From assembly GCA_001788395.1 (NCBI GenBank), contig MGBT01000066.1, positions 1 through 37,452 on the forward strand: 37,452 nucleotides of DNA, read 5' to 3'. A program made the position numbers and the translations under genes. Under the pieces are notes generated by a model. It did not search any database and had not been told where the DNA came from. It saw only the letters and a list, made by a program, of their open reading frames with translations. How positions within the stretch are numbered: position 1 is the first letter of the stretch; every line of letters starts with the position of its first letter. This document shows positions 1 to 6,517 of the stretch, piece by piece. Source of the DNA: Candidatus Rokubacteria bacterium GWA2_70_23. GTDB taxonomy: Bacteria; Methylomirabilota; Methylomirabilia; Rokubacteriales; CSP1-6.

Positions 1-26
1 GGGGCGCTCGCCCCACGCCCGGACGC

Positions 27-1058
27 TCACCCGTCGGGCGTGATGAGAACCTTGAGCGCCTCGCCGCGCGCCATCATCCCGAGGGCGCGCGGCACTCCGT
101 CCAGCCGCATCGTGTGGGTGAGGAGACCGTCGGGCACGAGCGCCTGCGACTCGAGCAGCTCCACGGCTCGGCGGATCAGCCCGGGCGTGTGGTGGAAGGC
201 GCCCACCAGGGTCAGCTCCTCGTAGTGCGCCCGCCGCGTGTCCACCGCCACGGTCGTCCCTGGAGAGCAGCCCCCGAAGAAGACCACGGTGCCCCCGCGC
301 CCGGTGACCTCGATGGCGCGCTCCCACACGGCCGGCTCGCCCGTGGCGTCCACGGCCACGTCGGCGCCCCGCCCGCCCGTGGCCGCCCGGATCGTGGCCG
401 GGATGTCGGGCTCCACCAGCGCGTCCACGCACTCGGCGATCCGCGCCTCGCGGATCCGGTCCAGGCGCCATCCCCCTTTGCCCACGAGCAGCACCCGCGC
501 CTTCCGCTGCGCGGCCACCATGGCGAGGAGACAGCCCAGTGGCCCGTGGCCGAAGACCACCACCGTCATCCCGGACTCCACGCGTCCGCGCTCGATCCCT
601 TGCAGCGCGCACGCCAGGGGCTCGGCGAAGGCCGCCCGCGCCGCCGGCACCTCGGGCGCGATGCGGACCACGTTCCGCTCCACGAGCCGCGCAGGCAGGG
701 CGATGTACTCCCCGTAGGCCCCGTTCACGAAGAGCAGGTCCTCGCAGAGGTTGGGCCGGCCGGCACGGCAGAGCGCGCAGCCGCCACAGGGGGCGGAGTT
801 GGCCGCGACGACCCGGTCGCCCTCGCGGAAGCCCCTGGCACCGGCGCCGACGCCCACCACGGTGCCGGCCAGCTCGTGACCGAAGACGGTCGGGAGCCGC
901 GGAAGCATCACCGGGTGGCCGCGGCGCAGCGTCTTCACGTCCGTCCCGCAGGTGAGCGCCGCCTCGATCTTCACGAGGAGCTCGCCCGGCGCGGGCTCCG
1001 GGATCGCGATCTCCTCCAGGCGGAGATCGCCCGGACCGTGGAAGACCTGAGCCTTCAT
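27..1058 (-). CDS. Zinc-dependent medium-chain alcohol dehydrogenase (copy 1)
   Basis: 343 aa NAD(P)-dependent dehydrogenase of the zinc MDR family (threonine/sorbitol dehydrogenase-like). The N-terminal GroES-like domain carries the catalytic zinc site: Cys in TCGTD and His-Glu in FGHELAG. A structural zinc loop follows with four cysteines (CGGCALCRAGRPNLC). The Rossmann domain has the glycine motif GHGPLG. The open frame runs far upstream without homology, so the start was placed at the ATG (1058-1056), which overlaps the stop of the upstream dehydrogenase by 4 bp (ATGA) and implies translational coupling. It is the last gene of the hpnH-hpnG-hpnA-hpnD run. Its substrate cannot be read from sequence. 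The position suggests oxidation or reduction of a hopanoid side-chain hydroxyl or aldehyde, but a general polyol dehydrogenase is equally possible. Family call is firm, role is inference. Confidence 0.9.
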   Translation of the reverse strand: MKAQVFHGPGDLRLEEIAIPEPAPGELLVKIEAALTCGTDVKTLRRGHPVMLPRLPTVFGHELAGTVVGVGAGARGFREGDRVVAANSAPCGGCALCRAGRPNLCEDLLFVNGAYGEYIALPARLVERNVVRIAPEVPAARAAFAEPLACALQGIERGRVESGMTVVVFGHGPLGCLLAMVAAQRKARVLLVGKGGWRLDRIREARIAECVDALVEPDIPATIRAATGGRGADVAVDATGEPAVWERAIEVTGRGGTVVFFGGCSPGTTVAVDTRRAHYEELTLVGAFHHTPGLIRRAVELLESQALVPDGLLTHTMRLDGVPRALGMMARGEALKVLITPDG

Positions 1059-2065
1059 GGGATCACGTAGACCTTCACGGCCTGCTGCTGCATCATGAGC
1101 GCCACGCCCTCCGCGAGCCGCGCGAGCGGCAGCCGATGAGTGATGAGCCCGTCCACCGTCACGGCGCCGCGGACCAGGAGGTCGAAGGCCTCCCGCAGCT
1201 CGGCGGGCGACGACGAGTACGTGGCCGACAGCGTGAGCTCGTGGTGGTACAGGTCCTCGAGCGCCAGCGGGAGTGTGTCCCCGCCCCCGCCCGCGAAGTA
1301 GTGGACGGTCCCGCCGTCGCGGACACGCGCCCGCGCCCACGGCAAGAGCCCGGCGCCACCGGCCGTGATGACCACGGCGTCGGCGAGGCGACCGTCCGTG
1401 CCGGCGCGCAGCGTCTCGTCGAGGTCCGCCTCGCGCTCGAGCACCTGCGCCCCCGCCAGGAGACCAAGCCGCCGACGCTCGGCCAGGAGGTCCGTGGCCA
1501 GCACCGTCGCGCCGGCCAGCCGGAAGCCCTGGACGAGCAGGCAGCCGATGGAGCCAAGACCCACGACCACCACGGTGTCGCCGGCCTCCGTGCCGCAACG
1601 CTTGACGGCGCGCAGGCAGCACGCCAGGGGCTCGGTGAACGACGCCGTCTCGTCGGGGACGTCAGCCGGGATCGCGAAGGCGGCGTGCTCGACGTTCGGC
1701 GCGGGCACGCGCACGCGCTCGGCGAAGCCACCTGGATCCAGATTGATGCGCTTGAAGACGCGGCACATGGAGGGACTCCCGCGCCGGCAGTAGTGGCACT
1801 GGAAGCACGGCACGTGATGAGCCACGACGACGCGGTCCCCCGGAGCGAAGCGCGAGACGCCGGCTCCCGTCTCCAGCACGTCCCCCACGACCTCATGCCC
1901 GAGCACCGCCGGCGGGGCGGCGCGGCCGCTCATGAGCTTGGCGATGTCGGACCCGCAGAGCCCGCATCCACGCATCCGCAGCAGGAGCTCGCCGGGGCCG
2001 GTGGCCGGGACCGGCCAGTCGCGGAGCTCCAGCGCCCCGTCACCCACGGACACCGAGGCCTTCAT
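1055..2065 (-). CDS. Zinc-dependent medium-chain alcohol dehydrogenase (copy 2)
   Basis: 336 aa MDR-family zinc dehydrogenase, a diverged paralogue of the next gene downstream. Seen: catalytic zinc residues in GCGLCGSD and LGHEVVGDV, a structural zinc loop (CFQCHYCRRGSPSMC) and a nucleotide-binding motif GLGSIG. The start is the ATG at 2065-2063. Its A is the last base of a 69-bp intergenic repeat, so the only Shine-Dalgarno-like sequence (AGGCGAG) comes from the repeat. The longer open frame upstream merely reads through the repeat. It follows hpnD on the same strand and overlaps copy 1 by 4 bp. The reductase that turns ribosylhopane into bacteriohopanetetrol is, to my knowledge, unassigned, which makes this pair a candidate by context only. 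Confidence 0.9.
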   Translation of the reverse strand: MKASVSVGDGALELRDWPVPATGPGELLLRMRGCGLCGSDIAKLMSGRAAPPAVLGHEVVGDVLETGAGVSRFAPGDRVVVAHHVPCFQCHYCRRGSPSMCRVFKRINLDPGGFAERVRVPAPNVEHAAFAIPADVPDETASFTEPLACCLRAVKRCGTEAGDTVVVVGLGSIGCLLVQGFRLAGATVLATDLLAERRRLGLLAGAQVLEREADLDETLRAGTDGRLADAVVITAGGAGLLPWARARVRDGGTVHYFAGGGGDTLPLALEDLYHHELTLSATYSSSPAELREAFDLLVRGAVTVDGLITHRLPLARLAEGVALMMQQQAVKVYVIP

Positions 2066-2133
2066 TTGTCTCGCCTGACCGTGGATGACCTCACGCGGCG
2101 GCTTGGCCTCTTCGCGCCTGCGGCGCTCATCGG
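2065..2133 (-). repeat. 69-bp interspersed repeat, copy 1
   Basis: Read on the minus strand, this matches the family that starts CCGATGAGC and ends GGCGAGACAAA. It differs from the commonest version at roughly ten positions, mostly in the 5' third, with no indels. Its 5' end contains the hpnD stop codon (2129-2127) and its last base is the A of the start codon of the next gene, so it fills the whole gap between two cotranscribed genes. Confidence 0.85.
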
Positions 2134-3014
2134 GGCGTCGTCTCAACCGGGGGCCTCTTCGTCGCGCTGCGACCGCGAAGGCGCGCGTTTGCCCAACACG
2201 AGAGCGCGATGACGAGGCGCCGGGCCGCGGGAACGGTCACCTGGCGGTCGAACACCCGGAAGCGGCTGGCCTCCAGCGCCCGCAGGAGGGCGAAGTACGT
2301 CCGGCCCATGATCTCGGCGGCGAAGAGCGTCCGCCGGTCTGTCTCCGGAAAGGCCTGCCAGGCACGACCGTAGAAGTCGCGGGCGCGGGCGGCCTCCCAC
2401 GTCATCAGCTCCACGAACCCGGGCGTGTAGCGACCGTCCCGGAGCTCGTCCGCCGTCACGCCGAAGCGGGACAGGTCCTCCTGCGGCAGGTACACGCGCC
2501 CCATGCGCGCGTCCTGCTGGACATCGCGCAGGATGTTCGTGAGCTGGAGCGCGATGCCGAGGTTCACGGCGTACTCGCGCGCGCGCGGATCGGCGTGGCC
2601 GAAGATCGCGATGGCGCACAGCCCGACGGCGGACGCCACCCGGTAGCAGTACGGGTACAGCGCCTCGAAGGTCTCGTACGTGGGATGGTCCAGGTCCATC
2701 TCGACGCCGTCGATGATGTCCTCGAGCGCGGAGCGAGGGATGGGGAAGGCCCGGATCGCCTGCTGCAGGCGCTGGGCTGCGGGGTGCTCGGGTCTGCCCT
2801 CGAAGACCCGGCCGATCTCCCCCCGCCAGCGCCGAAGCTCCTGGCGCTGGGCGGGTCGGTCCTGGCCCACGTCCACCGTGTCGTCCACGATGCGGCAGAA
2901 GGCGTAGACGGCAAAGATCGCCTCGCGCTGGGCGCGCGGCAGGAGGAGGAAGGCGTAGAAGAAGTTGGAGCGGCTCTTGCGGGTCAGACGGGAGACGAAG
3001 CGCTCGGCGTTCAT
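2127..3014 (-). CDS. hpnD: Presqualene diphosphate synthase HpnD (squalene/phytoene synthase family)
   Basis: 295 aa, a normal length for the family. HpnD joins two farnesyl diphosphates into presqualene diphosphate, the first step toward squalene and hopanoids. Both aspartate-rich, Mg-binding helices are visible: DDTVD at residues 44-48 and NILRDVQQD at 160-168. The YAFCRIVDD context is typical. The ATG start overlaps the hpnA stop by 4 bp. The longer open frame upstream has no homology. The stop lies inside the 69-bp repeat, so the last residues (about ETTPR) may be repeat-encoded. The partners HpnC and HpnE are not in this window. The phytoene synthase alternative is unlikely because the gene sits between hpnA and the rest of the hopanoid operon. 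Confidence 0.9.
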   Translation of the reverse strand: MNAERFVSRLTRKSRSNFFYAFLLLPRAQREAIFAVYAFCRIVDDTVDVGQDRPAQRQELRRWRGEIGRVFEGRPEHPAAQRLQQAIRAFPIPRSALEDIIDGVEMDLDHPTYETFEALYPYCYRVASAVGLCAIAIFGHADPRAREYAVNLGIALQLTNILRDVQQDARMGRVYLPQEDLSRFGVTADELRDGRYTPGFVELMTWEAARARDFYGRAWQAFPETDRRTLFAAEIMGRTYFALLRALEASRFRVFDRQVTVPAARRLVIALSCWANARLRGRSATKRPPVETTPR

Positions 3015-4024
3015 GCCGCGCGGCTCCGAGCAGAGGGCCGCCGGACGTAGCCACGCGACAGGAACCACTCGACGGCGTCCCGCAGGGCCTCCTCGACCGG
3101 CGTCTGGGGCAGCCCCAGCTCCTGGACGGCCCGGGCCGGGCTGAAGTACATGCGCTTGCGCGCCATGCGCACCGCCGTGAGGGAAACCGAGGGCGGGGTG
3201 CCCGTCAGCCGGGCGACGCCCTCCATCCCGGCGGCCGCCAGCCACGCCACGGCGTAGGGAACGCGGAAGCGGGGCGCGGGGATTCCCGTGAGCCGAGCCA
3301 GCACGCGGAAGATCTCGAGCAGCGACACGTTCTGATGACCCAGCACGTAGCGCTCCCCGACGCGCCCCCGCTCGCCGGCGAGGATGTGGCCCCGGGCCAC
3401 GTCACGGACGTGGACGACGTTGAGCCCCGTGTCGAGAGAGGCCACCATCTTGCCCCTGAGGAAGTCGACGATCATCTGGCCCGTCGGGGTCGGCTTGACG
3501 TCCCACGGCCCCACCGGTGCCGAGGGGTTGACGATGATCACGGGCACACCGCGCGCCGCGTACTCCCGGGCGACTTCCTCGGCCAGGAACTTCGACGCCT
3601 TGTAGGGGCCGACCATGTCCACGAGCGACACGGGTGTCCGCTCGTCGCCCGGAGTCCCGTCCTCGGGGATGCCCAGGGCCCCGACGGTGGAGGTGTAGAC
3701 GATCCGCTCCACGCCGGCCGCCGCGGCCGCCTCCAGCACGTGGCGCGTGCCATCCACGTTGGCGCGGAAGAGCGCCGACGGGTCCGCCGCCCACAGACGG
3801 TAGTCGGCCGCCACGTGATAGACGCGCCGGGCGCCACGTACCGCGCGGACCAGCGAGTCGCGGTCCAGCAGGTCCCCCTCGACGATCTCGACCATGCAGC
3901 CCTCGAGAGCCCTGCGGTCACCCCCGGGCCGGGCGAGAACGCGCACCGTCTGCCCCTCCGCCAGGAGCTCGCGAACCAGGTTCGCGCCGACGAAGCCCGT
4001 GCCGCCCGTGACCAGGACGTCCAT
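3011..4024 (-). CDS. hpnA: Hopanoid-associated sugar epimerase/dehydratase HpnA
   Basis: 337 aa extended short-chain dehydrogenase/reductase of the hopanoid-associated HpnA type. The N-terminal GGTGFVG (residues 7-13) binds NAD(P), and the catalytic TST and YKASK (Tyr141, Lys145) are in place. The start is the ATG at 4024, directly at the Rossmann strand (MDVLVTGG). The upstream open frame is a shadow of hpnG. It lies 11 bp downstream of hpnG and overlaps hpnD by 4 bp. HpnA genes accompany hopanoid side-chain genes in many bacteria, but the exact reaction is not established. A role on the ribose-derived side chain is an inference from the family name and neighbours. Confidence 0.9.
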   Translation of the reverse strand: MDVLVTGGTGFVGANLVRELLAEGQTVRVLARPGGDRRALEGCMVEIVEGDLLDRDSLVRAVRGARRVYHVAADYRLWAADPSALFRANVDGTRHVLEAAAAAGVERIVYTSTVGALGIPEDGTPGDERTPVSLVDMVGPYKASKFLAEEVAREYAARGVPVIIVNPSAPVGPWDVKPTPTGQMIVDFLRGKMVASLDTGLNVVHVRDVARGHILAGERGRVGERYVLGHQNVSLLEIFRVLARLTGIPAPRFRVPYAVAWLAAAGMEGVARLTGTPPSVSLTAVRMARKRMYFSPARAVQELGLPQTPVEEALRDAVEWFLSRGYVRRPSARSRAA

Positions 4025-4035
4025 GCGCTCCCCGC

Positions 4036-4743
4036 CTAACCCGCGAGCGCGGCGAGCGCTCGGGCCACGGCCCCGAGCGCCAGCCGGCTGCCCCGTCGGA
4101 GCGCCACGGCGTGGGCGATGCTCCCCGGGTGGGTCCACGCCAGGGCGAGCGCCCGGCCCCCGTGGACACGCCCATCGGCCGTGACCAGCCGGCTCAGCGC
4201 CGGCGGCACGGCGTGTGCCGCATCGTCGCAGACGGCGCGCACCACGAGCGCGGGGCAGCCCGCGGCGGTCGCGTGAGTCAGGATCGGGGCCGACTCCATG
4301 TCCACGGCGGCGGCCCCGGTCTCGGCGTGGAGGAGGGCCTTCCCCTCGGGCGTGGCGGCGACCTCGCGAGTCGTGACGAGGCACCCCGTGTGGGCCCGCC
4401 CGCCCGCATGGGCGAGGAGCCGCTCGCGCGCCGGCCCGTTCACGCGCAGGATCTCGCCCGACGGGGCGAGCACCATGTCCGGCACGACGAGATCGCCGAC
4501 CCTCAGGCACGGGGCGAGCCCTCCGCAGAGGCCTGCCGACACCACGAGCGCGGACGAGAAGCCCTGGAAGAGTCGCGGCCAGCGCTCGTGGAGGAGGCCG
4601 GCCCGGGGGCCCACCGGAGCGATCCGGACATCGCCACGCCCGTAGGCACGAAAGGGGAAGGCGGGGAGGAACGGGAGCTCGAGGTGGCGCGCCAGGGCCG
4701 TGGTCTCGAGCTCCACGGCCGTCAGGATCAGGAGTCCGCTCAC
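4036..4743 (-). CDS. hpnG: Hopanoid nucleoside phosphorylase HpnG
   Basis: 235 aa PNP/UDP phosphorylase-fold protein related to MTA/SAH nucleosidases. HpnG removes adenine from adenosylhopane, giving a ribosylhopane-type product. Family hallmarks are VSAGLCGGL (the phosphate/ribose-site glycine segment), AVDMES (the Met-Glu that contacts ribose) and RAVCDDAA (the Asp at the purine site). No ATG sits at the right place. The GTG at 4743-4741 begins the first beta strand (LLILTAVELE) and comes 4 bp after the stop of the upstream gene, so it was chosen. No strong Shine-Dalgarno is seen, consistent with translational coupling. It sits directly between the unknown 110-residue gene and hpnA. Confidence 0.88.
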   Translation of the reverse strand: MSGLLILTAVELETTALARHLELPFLPAFPFRAYGRGDVRIAPVGPRAGLLHERWPRLFQGFSSALVVSAGLCGGLAPCLRVGDLVVPDMVLAPSGEILRVNGPARERLLAHAGGRAHTGCLVTTREVAATPEGKALLHAETGAAAVDMESAPILTHATAAGCPALVVRAVCDDAAHAVPPALSRLVTADGRVHGGRALALAWTHPGSIAHAVALRRGSRLALGAVARALAALAG

Positions 4744-4747
4744 CGCG

Positions 4748-5080
4748 CTAGGCGCCGGAGGCGGCGGCGTTCTCGGCTCTGTCCTTGTCTTTGCGCTCGA
4801 GCCAGGCAGTCCACGCGTTCCCGGCTGCCGTGTCTTTCCCGGTGAACGTGATGGTCGCGATGTCGGCACAGCGGATCCTGATGGGACCCTCGCCCGCCTC
4901 GTCGAAGATCTCGACAAAGGACTCCGGCGCGCTCGCGTTGCGATTGAAGAGGTAGCCGACGATGTCGGTCCCGTCCGTCCTGACCACCGTGATGTTGCCG
5001 CGATAATCGAAGGCATGCTCGATCACTTCTTCCAGCGTCAGGTACGGCCCGATCTGGGGCGTCCAGCCCTCGAGGGACAT
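4748..5080 (-). CDS. Small uncharacterised protein in the hopanoid operon
   Basis: 110 aa and not recognised as a named family. It lies between hpnH (1 bp gap) and hpnG (4 bp gap), so it is certainly cotranscribed with the adenosylhopane genes. No signal peptide or membrane segment is visible. The middle looks like a small beta-barrel: YRGNITVVRTDG then DIVGYLFNRN, a glycine/aspartate turn pattern reminiscent of Sm-like or SH3-like folds. A conserved-looking FTGKDTAAG follows near residue 80, and the tail is charged and Ala-rich. No catalytic residues are obvious. A small accessory or scaffold protein for HpnH or HpnG is a guess from position alone. I recall similar small proteins beside hpnH elsewhere but cannot verify this here. 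Confidence 0.8.
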   Translation of the reverse strand: MSLEGWTPQIGPYLTLEEVIEHAFDYRGNITVVRTDGTDIVGYLFNRNASAPESFVEIFDEAGEGPIRIRCADIATITFTGKDTAAGNAWTAWLERKDKDRAENAAASGA

Positions 5081-5081
5081 G

Positions 5082-6098
5082 CTAGAGCCTGCCGGTCAGC
5101 GTGACCGCAACGGTCTCGACGAGCCCCTTGAGGGAGCCGAAGGTATGGTCCACTGCCGTCGCCTCGAACCCGCAGTGCACCATGCAGTCCTGGCACTTCT
5201 CGTTGCCGCTCCGGCGGCCATACCGCTGCCACTCGGTGGTGTCCATCAGCTCACGGAAGGTGGCGGCATACCCGTCCTGGAGGAGATAGCAGGGGCGCTG
5301 CCAGCCGAACATGTTGTACGTCGGGTTGCCCCAGGGCGTGCACTCGAAGTCGTGCTTGCCCATGAGGAAGCGCAGGAAGAGCGGTGACTGGTTGAACTTC
5401 CAGCGCCGCTTGGGGTGGGCGAGCATCCGCGTGAACAGCGCCTGGGTCTTCGTCCGGCGCAGGAAGTGCTCCTGATCGGGTGCCTTGGAGTAGCTGTAGC
5501 CCGGCGAGAGCATCATGCCCTCCACCCCCAGGCTCATCATCTCGTCGAAGAACTCCCGCATCCGGAGCGCCGAGGCCCCGTCGAAGAGCGTCGTGTTGGT
5601 GGTCACCCGGAACCCGCGCGCCAGGGCTTCGCGGATCGCCTCCACCGCCCTGTCGTAGACGCCCTCGCGGCAGACGGCGTCGTCGTGCTCCTCGCGGAGC
5701 CCGTCCATGTGGACGCTGAAGGTCAGGTACCTGGACGGCGTGAACAGCGAGAGCTTCTCCTTCAGGAGGAGCGCGTTCGTGCAGAGGTACACGTACTTCC
5801 GCGTCGCCACCAGCGCCGCCACGATCTTGTCCATCTCCGGGTGCATGAGCGGCTCGCCCCCCGGGATGCTCACGATGGGAGCCCCGCATTCCTCCACCGC
5901 CTTCACGCACTGCTCCACCGTCAAGTGCTTCCGGAGGATCTGGGCCGGGTACTGGATCTTCCCGCACCCGGCGCAGGCGAGGTTGCAGCGGAAGAGCGGC
6001 TCCAGCATGAGCACCAGCGGGTAGCGCTGCCGGCGGGCGAGCTTCTGCCTGATGATGTAGGAGGCCACCGTGACCACCTGGGACAGCGGTACGCTCAT
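5082..6098 (-). CDS. hpnH: Adenosyl-hopene transferase HpnH (radical SAM)
   Basis: 338 aa radical SAM enzyme that couples the 5'-deoxyadenosyl group to diploptene, giving adenosylhopane, the first committed step of C35 hopanoid side chains. The [4Fe-4S] cluster motif is C38-x3-C42-x2-C45 (CNLACAGC). SIPGGEPLMHP is the glycine/glutamate SAM motif. The C-terminal CQDCMVHCGFEA is a conserved cysteine region of this family. The N-terminal MSVPLSQ and following amphipathic helix are typical. The ATG at 6098 is the first gene of the leftward operon. A 69-bp repeat ends immediately upstream and supplies the AGGCGAG ribosome-binding-like sequence. Identification is firm from the motif order and neighbours. 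Confidence 0.95.
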   Translation of the reverse strand: MSVPLSQVVTVASYIIRQKLARRQRYPLVLMLEPLFRCNLACAGCGKIQYPAQILRKHLTVEQCVKAVEECGAPIVSIPGGEPLMHPEMDKIVAALVATRKYVYLCTNALLLKEKLSLFTPSRYLTFSVHMDGLREEHDDAVCREGVYDRAVEAIREALARGFRVTTNTTLFDGASALRMREFFDEMMSLGVEGMMLSPGYSYSKAPDQEHFLRRTKTQALFTRMLAHPKRRWKFNQSPLFLRFLMGKHDFECTPWGNPTYNMFGWQRPCYLLQDGYAATFRELMDTTEWQRYGRRSGNEKCQDCMVHCGFEATAVDHTFGSLKGLVETVAVTLTGRL

Positions 6099-6100
6099 CT

Positions 6101-6169
6101 ATTATCTCGCCTGAATGTGAATGACATCGGGTGGCGGCTCGGCCTCTTCGCCCTCATCGGGCTCATCGG
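6101..6169 (-). repeat. 69-bp interspersed repeat, copy 2
   Basis: Minus-strand copy, again exactly 69 bp without indels, the most diverged of the five together with copy 1. Its 3' end reads GGCGAGATAAT and lies 2 bp before the hpnH ATG, so it forms the proximal 5' leader of the hpnH operon. Confidence 0.85.
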
Positions 6170-6447
6170 GACGTCCGCATCACCGGAGCCTCTTCGGGCC
6201 GCTGGCCCGCATCGGGCTCGCGACCGGCTCATGAGGTAAAGCGGGGGCCGTCGGTCTCGACGGGACCCGCCTCGTCTCACCATGCGCTGGGCGCCTCCGT
6301 CAGCACCACGGCGCGTCGGACACACCCGAGATAGGGTACCAGAAAGAGGGCGCCGTGGATCAGGAATCCGGTCGCTGCCAGCAGGGGTTCGCCAATCCAG
6401 AGCGTCAGGGTCCAGCTAGGGTGAAATCGGGTCCATGCGTCACGTTA

Positions 6448-6478
6448 CCCAAGCCCTTGAGAGTTTTCAAGGTTTGGG
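6448..6478. promoter_or_regulatory. Imperfect inverted repeat upstream of shc (operator or hairpin)
   Basis: Left arm CCCAAGCCCTTGA (6448-6460) pairs with right arm TCAAGGTTTGGG (6467-6478) around a 6-nt centre. The inner six base pairs (CCTTGA/TCAAGG) are perfect. No T-run follows, so it is not a terminator. It lies just upstream of the putative -10 of shc, where a dimeric regulator could bind. Confidence 0.45.
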
Positions 6479-6502
6479 CGCTTAGGGATTGTCCGGACGC
6501 TA

Positions 6503-6511
6503 TGCTAGTAT
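6503..6511 (+). promoter_or_regulatory. Extended -10 promoter of shc
   Basis: TGC-TAGTAT matches the extended -10 pattern TGn-TAnnnT. It ends 6 bp before the shc ATG, which would put the transcript start on or beside the start codon (leaderless mRNA). No Shine-Dalgarno sequence precedes the ATG, in agreement. No good -35 is present, which extended -10 promoters tolerate. Confidence 0.4.
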
Positions 6512-6517
6512 GTAACG

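Larger units (their letters stand above)
6170..6517. other. Divergent intergenic region between hpnH and shc
   Basis: About 350 bp between two divergently transcribed hopanoid operons. It holds the shc promoter and an imperfect inverted repeat (listed separately). On the minus strand an open stretch without ATG or GTG near its start (6444 to 6277, 55 codons) contains a hydrophobic run (LLAATGFLIHGALFLVPYL) that could be the tail of a decayed membrane protein. No convincing promoter for hpnH was identified. The stretch is less GC-rich near 6440-6515 than the genes around it, as expected for a promoter region. Confidence 0.6.

Noticed and set aside
27-1622. 531-residue product for the first dehydrogenase gene
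   Set aside because: The first 188 residues are out-of-frame sequence of the upstream dehydrogenase; the conserved start is the ATG at 1058.
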